Below are positions 43,806-54,702 of a stretch of 64,000 nucleotides of DNA, piece by piece. The translations under genes and the position numbers were made by a program. Within the stretch, counting starts at the first letter, position 1. The number at the start of each line of letters is the position of its first letter. The stretch comes from Carex sylvatica (lineage: Eukaryota > Streptophyta > Magnoliopsida > Poales > Cyperaceae), in the NCBI GenBank assembly GCA_964058845.1, contig CAXKVR010000137.1, positions 62,001 through 126,000 on the forward strand, read 5' to 3'. The notes below the pieces were generated by a model. It saw only the letters and a list, made by a program, of their open reading frames with translations, was not told the DNA's origin and did not search any database.

Positions 43806-43880
43806 ACTGTCACGGGCAGGAAGGGCAGAACGGGCAGATTGGCCAAGTCTAAGAAACGCGCTTCCTGGTACCCTATATAA
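43806..43880 (+). promoter_or_regulatory. AGP gene 1 promoter
   Basis: A conserved block CACGGGCAGGAAGGGCAGAACGGGCAGATTGGCCAAGTCTAAGAAACGCGCTTCC is present in pieces in all AGP copies, followed by a TATA box TATATAA at 43874-43880, about 105 bp before the ATG. The GGGCAG repeats are a candidate activator site (inference). Confidence 0.75.
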
Positions 43881-43983
43881 GATGCCCTTCCTTCAAAGTA
43901 CATCAAAACATAACCAATAAACCTCAGCTCTCTTCTACAAATACAAACTTAAAGAAAAACAAAGAAGAAGAGAAATATAACCA

Positions 43984-44169
43984 ATGGCGGCACCGGCATT
44001 CAAATCCTTCGTCTTAGCAATGGCCATTGTTTTTGCCACTTTGGTGATGTCCGATGCGCAAACAGCACCGGCCCCCGCACCAATTCAGTCAGATGCTGTT
44101 GCCATAATCCCAGGTTTTGCTGTGGCCGCCTCAATGGTTGCGCTCGTGTTTGGTTATATTCTTCATTAA
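43984..44169 (+). CDS. Arabinogalactan peptide 1 (61 aa)
   Basis: A complete 61-codon frame with typical AG-peptide layout. It has an N-terminal signal peptide (residues 1-25, ending MSDA), a tiny mature segment QTAPAPAPIQSD with alternating Ala-Pro that would be hydroxylated and O-glycosylated with arabinogalactan, and a hydrophobic C-terminal GPI-anchor signal (about 39-61, VALVFGYILH). The mature product would be a roughly 12-residue GPI-anchored glycopeptide at the plasma membrane or wall. The start is the first ATG after the TATA box, preceded by AAATATAACCA. This copy has Ile instead of Thr in the mature peptide (PIQ). It is the first of five homologous genes on the same strand. Confidence 0.92.
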   Translation: MAAPAFKSFVLAMAIVFATLVMSDAQTAPAPAPIQSDAVAIIPGFAVAASMVALVFGYILH

Positions 44170-44529
44170 TTAATTAGCACACTTGCTTTCATAATGATGA
44201 TTAGGAAGATTGTGGGTATATATCTATGTTTTGTGATATTTATTCATTGTTAATGTTTTACTTCGTTTTATTCTATGATACATTGTGTACATGTCGAATG
44301 TTCGGATTAAATTTAATAAAAAAACAGAGATAATATACTTCTGGATGATGGAGCTTTTAATTTTTCTGCTCTTTCCTTTTCTTTTTTCTTTTGTAATTTT
44401 TTTTTTTTTTGGTGTTTTGAGTAACTGTAGCCTCCTTGCAGTATTCATGAAATAAAACTTATTTTGTTGAATTAAAAAATTAAATGATGCCTTACCAGAG
44501 GAACAATATGTGTGCGTGTGTGTGTTAAT

Positions 44530-44660
44530 TACAGACCTTGATATGATTTCAAAACAATAAAAGAAATTGCAACAAATTCACCAAATAAACTTCACCTAAA
44601 ATATCATAAACAATTATAATGCATGCCAATTGTCATTTAGCTAGTAAGCCTGTGGAGATC
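44530..44660. repeat. Downstream module of the AGP unit (copy 1)
   Basis: Contains CCTTGATATGATTTCAAAAC, AATTCACCAAATAAACTTCACC, ATCATAAACAATT and GCATGCCAATTGTCATTTAGC. Repeated at about 45615-45755, 50700-50805, 56135-56285 and 59875-60005, and inverted at 63515-63645. Confidence 0.75.
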
Positions 44661-44919
44661 CTACTAGTACTTCATTTGTATGAGCAAAGATTTTAACAGA
44701 GCAGTTTTGCCTTCATGCAACATACGGACTTCAAAATCAAAACAACATTCGAAAGCTGCATGAAGTCAAAATTACTCTGTTAAAATCATCCCCACTTGCA
44801 ACTTATATAAATGTAAACAATAAGATGAGTGAATTTCTGAGTTTGTTAAATTTGAAAGGGTAAATAAAATATTATAAATTGTTGAAGGGTATACATCCAA
44901 ATTTTTGAATAATAAAGCC

Positions 44920-44990
44920 TATCACGGTCACGGGCAGAACGGGCAGATTGGCCAAGTCTAAGAAACACGCTTCCTTTGTCCCCTATATAA
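44920..44990 (+). promoter_or_regulatory. AGP gene 2 promoter
   Basis: A shorter version of the conserved block (CACGGTCACGGGCAGAACGGGCAGATTGGCCAAG) with one GGGCAG unit fewer, then TATATAA at 44984-44990. Only the right arm of the upstream inverted-repeat element (near 44885-44910) is recognisable. Confidence 0.72.
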
Positions 44991-45081
44991 CATGCTCTTC
45001 CTTAACCAACAAACATCATTTCTCTTCTACTTGCACAAACTTAAACAAACAAAAAAGGAAGAAGAGAAACATATATAACCA

Positions 45082-45267
45082 ATGGCGGAATCTGCATTCA
45101 AATCTTTCGTTTTAGAATTGGCTGTTGTTTTTGCCACTTTGGTGATGGCCGATGCGCAAACAGCACCGGCCCCCGCACCAACTCAGTCAGATGCTGTTGC
45201 TACATTCCCAGGTTTTGCCATGGCAGCCTCAATGGTTGCGCTCGTGTTTGGTTACCATCTTCATTGA
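45082..45267 (+). CDS. Arabinogalactan peptide 2 (61 aa, atypical signals)
   Basis: Same layout as the other AG peptides, with mature segment QTAPAPAPTQSD. It has two unusual substitutions: Glu at residue 12 inside the hydrophobic core of the signal peptide (FVLELAVVF; Ala in the others) and His within the GPI-signal tail (GYHLH instead of GYILH or GYILR). Both place a polar side chain in a segment that must be hydrophobic, so secretion or anchoring could be weakened. The N-terminus is MAESAF. It lies about 0.9 kb downstream of gene 1. Confidence 0.88.
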   Translation: MAESAFKSFVLELAVVFATLVMADAQTAPAPAPTQSDAVATFPGFAMAASMVALVFGYHLH

Positions 45268-45269
45268 TT

Positions 45270-45880
45270 AATTAAGCGAGCTTGGGTTCTTAAGATTGTG
45301 CGTATATATATATGTACGTTTTGTGATATTTATTCTTTGTTAATGTTTAATTTCGTTTTATTCTATGATATACTGTCTACATGTCGAATGTTCTGATTAA
45401 ATTTAATAAAAAGAAATACAGAAACTACTTCTGGATACTGGTTCTTTTAGTTCTCTCTTTTTTTTCTTTTTTTTCTTTTTTTTTTTTGGGTGTTTTGAGT
45501 AAATGTTGCCTCATTGCAGTATTCATGAATGTATATATATATATATTTTGTGATGTATTATTCCATAGTTGTTTACCAGAAGAACAAAAAGTTTATATAT
45601 CGTCAAACATTGATTACAGATCTTGATATGATTTGAAAATTATGAGTTATACCACAAAAAAAAAAAACAAATTGCAATATATTCACCAGATAAACTCAAC
45701 CAAATATCATAAACATTTCTAATGCATGCTAATTGTCGTTTAGCTAGTAAGCATGTTTCCTCCTGATACTTAGCTGCTTAAGAGTAGAAGACAAAAAAAT
45801 TGGGGTTTTTTTATTACTAGATCTCTCCTCTTCAGCTCAATTGCCTTGTAACTTCTCATTATATGGATATTAAAGAAATA
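45270..45880. other. 3' flank of AGP gene 2
   Basis: Transcript-end-like AT-rich DNA shared with other copies (TTTTGTGATATTTATTC, TTCTATGATATACTGTCTACATGTCGAATG), the downstream module (45615-45755) and a T-rich tract (45455-45490). No gene is seen. Confidence 0.5.
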
Positions 45881-45881
45881 A

Positions 45882-46169
45882 GAGCATCTACATATGGCAG
45901 ATTCTAATTCAGTTTCAGAGATGTAGGAGAGTTTCTCATTTAAAAATTATGCAGTAAAGTTTCTTATTATTAAACTATTTATAAACTTGATGCTGACAAA
46001 ATAATTGCCTCAAATTATCTCTTTTTTAATTCATTGTTGACGTGGCTTAATAAAAAATCTAAAATTAGTTTCAGGGATGTGAAAGTTAGAAACTTTAGAT
46101 ACCTTAATTTCTAAAAGGTGTTTAACAGTTATTTTAAAACTCATTTGAGTTGTTCAGTTGTAGATGCTC
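45882..46169. mobile_element. Tourist-like (PIF/Harbinger) MITE, 288 bp
   Basis: Termini GAGCATCTACA and TGTAGATGCTC are flanked by the 3-bp duplication TAA (45879-45881 and 46170-46172). Size, TIR and TSD fit Tourist/PIF-Harbinger miniature elements. It contains no coding. Confidence 0.75.
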
Positions 46170-46172
46170 TAA

Positions 46173-46755
46173 CATCTGGTCTAAAGGTATTATGTGTTTA
46201 GCATTACCAAACTTTTAGTAGAATTAATTTGGCTCTAAGGCTCAGCTCCAGAAGAGGAACACGGAGGAAGGAAAAGGAGAAATCACAGTGCGGAGGAGAA
46301 CGTCGCCAGTTCGTCTGGTCAGATGTGAATTCACCTCCTATAGAAGGGAGAATTGGAGAGGGACCGGAGAAGAGTTAGAGGGAAATGACGGAGGGGAGAC
46401 GAGGTGAGGACCGTGTAGATTTTTTATGAAATCTTGCACCTCCAGAATCAGAGTGTAATATCACTACGGAGGAGAGACTCCCCATGTCTTCTTCCCTTTC
46501 ACTTTCATTAATAGCATTTTACCTTTTGATTCTGAAGCATAGCCTAAGGTTAGCCAGCCAGAGAACTTGCCTATTCTTTGAATTAATTAATCCAAGCAGA
46601 GCCGCTTTTCTTAAAAAATCTTACAATACTTCGTCATTAATCCTACTTGTAATTAATGTATATGGAATAAAATAATATGTATACCACCATTTAAAGCTCT
46701 TCATTGACTTAGAGGAGAAGTACATGCATTTACCCAACTATTTTTAATCAATAAA
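46173..46755. other. Intergenic DNA, purine-rich patch
   Basis: A GA-rich stretch (about 46250-46400) of unknown origin and a short 63-codon open frame at 46484-46675 with no recognisable features. I see no supported gene. Confidence 0.35.
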
Positions 46756-47066
46756 AAGAGCAAACACAACAACAACCTCATGTGCATAAAAGAACCAACC
46801 AAAACTTTCGCAACCAGCACAGATGATAACATAACAACATACATTGTATAACCACAATTCCACTAACAAAAATTAATACTAAAATAGTACCCAACAAACA
46901 TTTAGAATCTACTGCTGAAGCAATTGTAAACATTTCAAAAACTCATGTTGTAAACAATTTTATCAATACAGCTTTGGCAGTCATGACTACTAAGTTTTTC
47001 AAACAAAAACAGAAAATAAAACTCTTGCATCCTGCTTGTTGTAGAGATACGTAACCAGAGGGAGAT
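46756..47066 (-). pseudogene. Remnant of ubiquitin-S27a 3' end in the AGP array
   Basis: The segment aligns with 60330-60505, the 3' untranslated region and last codons of the ubiquitin-S27a gene. Shared runs are AACCAACCAAAA, CAC-AATT(C/T)CACTAACAAAAATTAATACTAAAA, and GCATCCTGCTT(G/A)TTGTAGAGATA near 47027. Only the terminal codons remain. This shows the duplicated unit once included the ribosomal gene. Confidence 0.6.
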
Positions 47067-47810
47067 ACAACAAGTGAGAATGTAGTTAATTAACTCCATT
47101 AATTTTCAAAATTTATGCATTTAATTATCAATAATTTTCTATATAGTTTAGAGTAAAATATTAAGAATAATGTAAAAATAATTCTCATTTGAAGTAAATT
47201 TTTTTTTATATGATTAACTCCATTAATATTTTCCTCCAAAGCTTGGCTCTACTCCTATACGCAATGCAAATATTTGTAACGTGATATGATATGATATGTG
47301 ATGCCAGCTATTCGTTTTCTGTTTCCAATATTCATCTTCCTCATTTTATATACATGTTACAATAATAGAAACTTGAATGGTAGCCCCCTATGTTAATTAT
47401 TAAACTAATGTGACATGCATTAACTAATTGGTCAATAAGACTAGGTATACTATGTATTCTTTCATGCATAGATAAATAATAGTTTGAAGAAGTCGTTGTC
47501 CTTTTGTTTTGGAGATAATAATAATTTCCGAGAATTTCATATGGATACCCTAATTATTTCGATAATATACTCTCTTTTAAAATTTATAATATTACCTTCA
47601 TCCTTATAAATTCCAAAACTCACAAATTTAATTGAATATTTCTCATACGCAAAACATCATTATTTTTTTTAAATAAAGGGCGTAGAATGAAAAGTTATCA
47701 CTATATGCAATAAAATGAGTAAATATGTGACTTTTTTTATTTAAAAGGATAAATAAAATATTATAAAATTTGAAGGGTATTATGAAATTATTTCTAATAA
47801 TAAAATCTAT
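47067..47810. repeat. AGP upstream module and inverted-repeat element without a gene
   Basis: An AGP upstream module (47270-47520; ATATGATATGTGATGCCAGC, GAAGTCGTTGTCCTTTTGTTTTGG) is followed by an inverted-repeat element (about 47531-47790) with arms AGAATTTCATATGGATACCC and TTTGAAGGGTATTATGAAAT. These normally precede an AGP promoter, and an orphan promoter follows here. Confidence 0.6.
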
Positions 47811-47880
47811 CACGGTCACGTACGGCCTTCTTTGTGTCCTATAAAACATGCTCATCTTTCAACCTACAACAGAACATAAA
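47811..47880 (+). promoter_or_regulatory. Orphan AGP promoter a
   Basis: TATCACGGTCACGTACGGCCTTCTTTGTGTCCTATAAAACATGCTCAT corresponds to the AGP promoter with a TATAAAA box (47830-47836). The coding sequence that should follow is missing. After ACATAAATAAATG the sequence switches to an unrelated 1.7 kb insertion. Confidence 0.65.
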
Positions 47881-47886
47881 TAAATG

Positions 47887-49578
47887 GAGGACGCATCTAA
47901 TTGTCCACAGCTAGTTGTTCATAGTTTGTCCACAAAAAAACTGACATTTAACTTGCACGAATACTGTAAAACTCTTCCTTCATGCTGTAAATTTACACAA
48001 TATACCACATAAAATACATCAGTTAATAAAATATCAACCAGTTGGTATTCAAAGTGGTCCCAAGACTATTAGTAACAGTTTGCAACAAGCATAATAGGAC
48101 AAAAAAATGTACTTTCAAAATGACCAATTGATGTACTTTCGGAAATTGCAGTTATAGGAAGTTATTGGCAGTTAGTGCTAGTTATTAGCAATTATTTCGA
48201 CAAAACACGTGATAAAAAGGCAAAATTAAATTTTGTAAATACATTTTTTTTAATTTTTTATTTATTTAACCAACACACAAAAAATCATTAAAATAACGAA
48301 TACTATAAAATTGACCCCTTTAACTATAAAACTAAAATATACAAACTATAAAATTGCAGTCATGCAAAATTCACAGATTAAAACTATAAAACAAAACGTA
48401 CAAATTATAAAATTTCAATACTTTAATATTGTCACCTTTAAACTGTTAAAATAAAATATACAAACTATAAAATTTCAACAATGTAAAATTAGAATATGAA
48501 AACGATAAAATAAAATATAAAAAATCAATTTCAATACTGTAAAACTGTTAACTTAAACTATGAAAATAAAACGTAAAAACTATAAAATTTCAATAATGTA
48601 AAATAAGCAGATGAAAACCACAAAACAAAATATAAAAAATACAAAATTTCAATACTGTAAAACTGTCAACTTAAACTATAATAACAAAACATACAAACTA
48701 CAAAAAGTCAATACTGTAAAACTGGTATATGTAAACTATAAATCAATTATATGTATACAACATCCGGAACATTAAAATGAAAATGTTAAAAAAGAAAAAC
48801 TACAACACTTCAATACTGTAAACTGACACATCTTAAATACAAAGATAACAATTTCAAACTATAATACATCATTGTTTAACAAAACACATCAGTTCAATGA
48901 TCTATGTTATCTGTTAAATGATCTAATTAACTTCAACATAAATCGCATCGTAATCAGATAACATAGATCGTAAAAAATTAAAAAAATAAAAGTCCCGAAT
49001 CTTCAAATCGCATAGATCTTGTAAGTTCTCATTTATTTTGAAGTTAAAAGTCTCGGATCCATACATCTTCGTGAGAAATTCGGATCGTCGCAGCCGTCCC
49101 AGTCGTCGCAGCCATCGGGGTCGTCGGGGTCATCGCTGCTGTCGCGGCCGTCGTGGCAACTAGTTGCTTCATCGAGGTCTATGACCGTAGAGAGCCCTGC
49201 TTCAATCTGATCTTCTTCTTTTTGAAATGAGCTTCAATCGAATCTTCAAAGCCATCCTCCTGCTTGATCTCGAGAAAATATCTTCCTACTTCAATTAGAT
49301 TTTCAAAGCAATCGTCAATTCAAAAACAAAAATTTCACTAATTTAGAAAGGAGAGATATATCGCTAATTTAGAAAGGATAGATATATCGCTAATTTTGTT
49401 AATTGAAAAAAAAAAGGAAAGAGATGGGAGAAAGATTGTCAATTTAAAAAAGGAAAATAATGGAGAAAGTCGGGAAAGTTTTTATATAAGGTAGTTCAAA
49501 AAACAGTTAGAAGACTTATCTGAAAATAGCACTATGAACAAAATGTGAACAAAAGGCTGAGGATAAAAATCTTTTCTC
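47887..49578. mobile_element. Unclassified transposon-like insertion (1.69 kb)
   Basis: It is flanked by a 7-bp direct repeat ATAAATG (47880-47886 and 49579-49585). Ends are weakly inverted: GAGGACGCATCTAATTGTCC at the left, and GAGAAAAGATTTTTATCC as the inverse of the right. The interior has a degenerate simple repeat (48230-48860; ACTATAAAA...TACAAACTATAAAATTTCAA) and a GTCG-rich stretch (49080-49165). No transposase is seen. The family is unclear; a hAT or Mutator derivative is possible. Confidence 0.45.
48230..48860. repeat. Degenerate short tandem repeat
   Basis: Many variants of AAACTATAAAAC / TACAAACTATAAAATTTCAATA(C/A)TGTAAAA, about 40-60 bp in period and poorly kept. No coding is present. 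Confidence 0.65.
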
Positions 49579-49640
49579 ATAAATGAATACTAGTTTAAAG
49601 AAGTGGTGGTCCTTTTATTTTAGAGAAAATAGTAATTTCA

Positions 49641-49925
49641 GAGGATATCATGTATACCCTTTAATTATTTTTGTATTACGTATTCTCTCTTTTGAAATTC
49701 ATAATATTATATTTATCTTTCTAAATTTTAAAAACTCACAAAATTAATTGAATTCCCATACAAGAACGACACATATATATTTTTTTCTTAATAAAGAGAA
49801 AAATGGAAATATTATAAAGAAAGCAATAAGATGAGTAAATAATGTACATTATATATAATACTATGAATTTTACAACAGAAATTTCGTAATTTTGAAATTT
49901 TTTAAGGGTACACATGAAATTCTCT
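49641..49925. repeat. Inverted-repeat element upstream of AGP gene 3
   Basis: Arms GATATCATGTATACCCTTTAATTATTT and (inverse) AAATTTTTTAAGGGTACACATGAAATTCTC. The element ends about 90 bp upstream of the TATA box. Confidence 0.65.
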
Positions 49926-49939
49926 CGATTAATAAAACC

Positions 49940-50021
49940 TATCACTGTTACCGACAGAAGGGCAGAACGGGCAGATATATAGACCAAGTCTAAGAAACGC
50001 GCTTCCTTGTATCCTATATAA
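49940..50021 (+). promoter_or_regulatory. AGP gene 3 promoter
   Basis: Conserved block with ACAGAAGGGCAGAACGGGCAGAT and CCAAGTCTAAGAAACGCGCTTCC, then TATATAA at 50015-50021. An ATATAGA insertion separates the GGGCAG repeats from CCAAGTC. Confidence 0.72.
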
Positions 50022-50120
50022 CATGCCCTTCAACCTACATCAACACAAACCAATAAACCTCATTTCTCTTCTACATAAACAAGGAAGAAATCAAGGAAGA
50101 AAGAGAAACATATATAAACA

Positions 50121-50306
50121 ATGGCTGCATCAGCATTGAACTCGTTCGTCTTAGCAATGGCCGTTGTTTTTGCCACTTTGGTGATGTCCGAAGCGCAAAC
50201 AGCACCGGCCCCCGCACCAACTCAGTCAGATGCTGTTGCCATATTCCCAGGTTTTGCTGTGGCCGCCTCAATGCTTGCACTAGTGTTTGGTTACATTCTT
50301 CATTGA
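50121..50306 (+). CDS. Arabinogalactan peptide 3 (61 aa)
   Basis: Begins MAASALNSFVLAMAVVF. The signal peptide ends MSEA, the mature segment is QTAPAPAPTQSD, and the GPI signal is AASMLALVFGYILH. Compared with gene 1 it has Leu-Asn for Phe-Lys early in the signal peptide and Glu before the cleavage Ala; all required hydrophobic segments are intact. It is separated from gene 2 by nearly 5 kb because of the orphan promoter and the 1.69 kb insertion. Confidence 0.91.
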   Translation: MAASALNSFVLAMAVVFATLVMSEAQTAPAPAPTQSDAVAIFPGFAVAASMLALVFGYILH

Positions 50307-50309
50307 TAA

Positions 50310-51490
50310 AGCACACTTGCTTTCATAATGATGATTAAAAAGATTGTGGGTATATATTGATGTTTTGTGATATTTATTCATTGTTAATGTTTAATTTCGT
50401 TTCATTGTATGATATATTGTGTACATGTTGAATCTTCGGATTAAATTTAATAAAAAAATAACAGAGAGAAAATACTTCTGGATGCTTTATTGTTTTCTTT
50501 TCTTTCCTTTATGTATTGTATTTTTTTTGTTTTGTGTAAATGAAATCTGCTTGCAGTATTCATGAAATAAAAAGAATATAACGTGTTTTTTGTATGGATA
50601 CTTTACAAGCACTAAAAATTATGTTAATCAATTAAAAAACTATTTGATGTGTACGGTTTACCAGAAGATCAACAAAATTATATATTGTCAAACATTGATT
50701 ACAGACCTTGATATGATTTCAAATTTATCAGTAATCCCATAAAAAAAAAATTGCAATAAATTCACCAAATTAAACATCACATAAATTATCATAAACAATC
50801 TAAGAACATCTCTATTGAAATTTGTCCTTAATTTCTAAACACACACATGGTATTTCTTTTCTTATTTTTAACATGTGTAATATAGATTTTTTTGAAAGAA
50901 ATTATTTTCTAATTGTTTCTATTGACTCACGTTTTTTTCTACCATAATAATAATAGCTGGCATGATAACTAAACAAAAATTTAAAGTTTATTTAACACAT
51001 CACCATGAAATTTTTACAAATAATGGAGCTCAGTTGACCTCCATTTCTTGCCTAGTAATTTGTAGCTTTGTAATTGTTTCAGGTTTCCTGCATACAGGAT
51101 CACTTAAAAAGATTTGCAATTAATTGATCATTTAGTTTTACCCAAAAAGTAAAAAAAAAAATAGAAAAATTATTAAATCATTAGTTGCACATAAAATCTC
51201 TGTCAAATAAGGAAAGATAGATGGAAGAATCTCTGGATTTGGTCCCATGGACAATTACTTGAAAATTAAGAAAGTAGAAGAAAACATAAACATGTAGCCA
51301 AAAAAAAAAGCTCATATTACTACAGTAAATATATATCAAGCAATTCATTGACATTAATTATTTCCTCTCGCTAATTTATCTTAATTAAGTGCAGAGTTTG
51401 AATATGAATTTAGTATAAGTTTTATATATACTAATGGTATTACCAGGAATAGGTATGCTAATATCACTGTAAAAAGATTTAAGCATATAT
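50310..51490. other. 3' flank of AGP gene 3 and AT-rich intergenic DNA
   Basis: Shared AGP 3' sequences (50330-50480) and the downstream module (50700-50805) are followed by AT-rich DNA with no recognised gene or repeat. Confidence 0.45.
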
Positions 51491-51499
51491 TAAAAACTT

Positions 51500-52409
51500 A
51501 CTTCAAACAATAGACCATATATTTTTAGCTTTCGAATGTTAGAAAGGCGACCAAGAACACGTATAATGTTGCTTGCCTTCCCATCTTTTCCCAAACTAAA
51601 ACGCTTCATAGGACCTATTTTGGTGTTTGTCATGAAAATCACCATCAATATTTTTTGATGAAAGGTTTCAACATGAAACCAATTACAAGAACATAGTGTT
51701 ATTCAACCTAGTTGAATATGAAGAAAAATAAAAACAGATAGAAAAAAAGGTAAACCTAAATTGTCAAAAATTAGGGTTTAAAATGTAAAAATTGAAAAAT
51801 TCTTCTTGTCAGAGGGTAAAGAACCATTGATTTGAATTTCGGCCACCAGTTTTTATACTCTTTGGCTCCGATCTTCTGAGGATATGAATACCAGTCATTA
51901 CTGCTTCTCTCTTCACGTAGCTCCCTTCTCATTTTTTCGTACCAGTAACTTAATTGTTATACCGGTCTTGGTATTTTGCACCAGTATCCCTATTCTCGTA
52001 CCAGTATCTCCTGTCTTCACTGTTCTCGACTAATAACTTCCAGGAATCTCCGTTATTCTCGTACCAGTAGCTCAGTTGTCTTACCAGTATCAGTTTTTGA
52101 TGCCTGTTCCCGTACCAGTGTATAGATTCCCCACTGTTTTGATGTGTTTCGTAACAGTATCTGTATTCCAACATCTTCTCCACACTTCTTCAGTAGTAAG
52201 TATGAAAGAAGTGAGCTTTGGTGCCACGATATGAAGGCAACCTCTATGAAAAAAGTATGAAGTTTCATGTGTTCTAGTAGAGGGCAACTTGAAACCAATT
52301 TCTCTATATCAAACACTGACAAATTAAAACTAGATAGGTGTAGGATGTGTAATAGAGGAAATCCATTAAAAAACTGAGTAACATTGATAATGAAACCAGA
52401 CAGAGGCAA
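51500..52409 (-). pseudogene. F-box/LRR protein remnant
   Basis: On the minus strand 52409-52200 encodes LRR-like sequence (FFNGFPLLHILHLSSFNLS, then LVSSCPLLEHMKL). About 51620-51505 encodes a further LRR-like piece (GRLSNIRKLKIYGLLFE) followed by a good donor GTAAGTTTT. The order suits an F-box/LRR/FBD gene, but no F-box is found upstream and the interval between the pieces (51950-52130) is filled with ACCAGTA repeats. It is unrelated in position to the F-box gene inside CACTA-1. Confidence 0.55.
51940..52130. repeat. Degenerate CGTACCAGTA repeats
   Basis: At least eight copies of (C/T)(G/A)(T/C)ACCAGTA with spacing of 15-40 bp (near 51940, 51980, 51998, 52059, 52082, 52112). They interrupt the F-box/LRR remnant and their origin is unknown. 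Confidence 0.6.
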
Positions 52410-52904
52410 GTTGCATGTATATATAATCCATTGTTATGAACAAAAAAAAGCTTCTGACTGAATCTAGATAAGTAGCGATCATATATAGCATAGCAGTAGC
52501 TAACGAGTAAAATGAATTGATTCATACTAAAATGCATTGCACTAAACAAACAAAAAAGGCCAATAATTTAAAAGTGTAGCGAGCAATTGTGCGTGAATAT
52601 ATATTAAAGTTGTGCGCACATATCTTAAAGTGGATCGATTGATCCTGGAACTTATCGGACCTACTCCGCCGTCATTTTTTATTATTTTTTTATTTAATAA
52701 AAACCTGTGATTTTCATAAAAAAAAAAAAAAAATCAGAAAAACACTAATTTTCAAAAATTCTAAAAAATTTCTAAAAAATATAAAATTTGATCTCCATGT
52801 ACATATCAATATGAAGATTGATCATGTTGAGAAATTCGGATCGACTGTTTGAGTGATAAGCAAAACAAGCTCTTTACATCCTAAAGCATGGTACATAGCA
52901 TCAC

Positions 52905-52915
<11 letters not shown>
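52410..52915. other. AT-rich DNA with one degraded hairpin-family arm
   Basis: The part at about 52700-52850 carries one arm of the hairpin family (ATAAAATTTGATCTCCATGTACATATCAATATG then GAAATTCGGATCGAC) with no recognisable opposite arm. A poly-A run lies at 52718-52734. No gene is seen. Confidence 0.45.
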
Positions 52916-52935
<20 letters not shown>

Positions 52936-53369
52936 TGTAACTAATATGCATTCATATGCATATGGGCTGAAATACATACGGTCCAAATTTGAAATTTCAA
53001 AATACAAAAAGTCGATCTGAACCGTTCATCTTGTTCTCCATATTAATATGTTCTTGGAGACCAAAGTTTATATTTTTCTGAATTTTTTTACTATTTATTA
53101 AGCCACTTTGAAAATTATTGATCCAACAGTGACTTAACAAAACAGTAAAATCAGCAGCTACCGTTGGATCAATAATTTTCAAAGTAGCTTAATAAATAGT
53201 AAAAAAATTCAGAAAAAATGTAAAATTTGGTCTCCAAGCACATATTAATATTGAGAACAAGATGAACGGTTCAGATCGACTTTTTGGATTTTGAAATTTC
53301 AAATTTTAACCAGTAGCATTTCGGCCCATATACTACCGAAAGCATATTAGTCTCTCTCTCTCTCTTTCT
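52916..53369. mobile_element. Long hairpin element H1
   Basis: An imperfect palindrome of about 450 bp bounded by TATATATATA. Outer arms contain GAGAGAGAGAG...ACTAATATGC. The shared middle contains GATCTGAACCGTTCATCTTG and GGAGACCAAAGTTTATATTTTTC with its inverse. The loop lies around CAGTGACTTAACAAAACAG...CAGCAGCTACCG near 53140. No coding and no transposase. Confidence 0.75.
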
Positions 53370-53380
53370 ATATATATATA

Positions 53381-53786
53381 GGGAACGGCTAATTTGCTGC
53401 TGGCAGCATTTCTGCCCGAGGTGCTGCCGGCCGTTTTTTTATTTTGTGATGTCCAAAAAATAAATCCAAACTGTTAGATGTTTAATCTATATTATAATCT
53501 ACTTGGAGACCAAATTTTATATTTTTTTGAATTTTTTTACTATTTATTAAGCTGGTTTGAAAACTGCTGATTTCAATAAATTTCTGCAGCATTGAAATCA
53601 GCAGTTTTCAAACCAGCTTAATAAATAGTAAAAAAATTCAAAAAATGTAAAATTTGGTCTCCAAGTAGATTATAATATGGATTAAACATCTAACGGTTTG
53701 GATTTGTTGTTTGGACATCACAAAATAAAAAAACGGCCGGCAGCACCTCGAGCAGAAATGCTGCCAGCAGCAAATTAGCCGGTCCC
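53381..53786. mobile_element. Long hairpin element H2
   Basis: A 406-bp palindrome with ends GGGAACGGCTAATTTGCTGC and (inverse) GGGACCGGCTAATTTGCTGC, bounded by TATATATATA on both sides. The middle contains CTTGGAGACCAAATTTTATATTTTTTTG and ACTATTTATTAAGC with inverses. The loop is AATAAATTTCTGCAGCATTG near 53580. The GC-rich terminal arms (GGCAGCATTTCTGCCCGAGG) are unlike those of its neighbours. Confidence 0.85.
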
Positions 53787-53810
53787 TATATATATATATA
53801 TGTATGTGTG

Positions 53811-53841
<31 letters not shown>

Positions 53842-53860
53842 GTATATATATATATATATA

Positions 53861-54276
53861 GGCTAATATACAATCGATTGTTCCTAGTCTCCCATGAAAC
53901 CAAGTCGTTTTCCAATTTTTAAAGTCCAAATGATTGATCCAAATCGTTAGATGTGATCTCCATATTAAAATGTGCTAGGAGACCAAATTTTACATTTTTT
54001 GAAATTTTTTACTATTTATTAAGCTACTTTGAAAATCGCTGATCCAACGGTAGCTTCTGATTTTACTGTTTGGTTAAGCCACCATTGGATCAGCGATTTT
54101 CAAAGTGGCTTAATAAATAGTAAACAAATTCCAAAAAAAGTAAAATTTGGTCTCCTAGCTAGTACATTTTAATATGGAGATCACATCTAATGGTTTGGAT
54201 CGATTATTTGGACTTTAAAAATCAGAAAACGACTTAGTTGCACGGGAGGCTAGGAACAATCGATTGTATATTAGCC
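53861..54276. mobile_element. Long hairpin element H3
   Basis: A 416-bp palindrome with ends GGCTAATATACAATCGATTG and its perfect inverse, bounded by TA microsatellites. The middle shares GGAGACCAAATTTTACATTTTTTG, ACTATTTATTAAGC and TGATCCAACGG with H1 and H5. Confidence 0.85.
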
Positions 54277-54303
54277 TATCTCTCTCTCTCTATATATATA
54301 TAT

Positions 54304-54702
54304 AGAGTAAGGCTAGGGTGCTATAGGTTGCATAGAGGACTACGGTACTACGGCTCAATATTTGAGTTTTTAAAATTCTAGCAGTCGATCTGAACCGTTC
54401 ATCTTGTTCTCCATATTAATATGTGTTTGGAGACCAAATTTTACATTTTTTGGAAATTTTTTACTATTTTTTTAGATAGTTAGAAAATCAAATATCTGAA
54501 TAGTGTAGAATTTTTTAGATCAAGTAATTTTCTACCTATCTAAAAAAATAGTAAAAAATAATAATGTAAAATTTGGTCTCCAAACACATATTAATATGGA
54601 GAACAAGATGAACGGTTCGGATCAACCGTTAGGATTTTAAAAACTCGAATATTGAGCCGTAGCACCGTAGTCCTCTATGCGACCCATAGCACCCTAGCCT
54701 TA

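Noticed and set aside
51950..52183. 77-codon minus frame with repeated YWYEN
   Set aside because: It is the translation of the CGTACCAGTA simple repeats and has no sign of being a protein gene.
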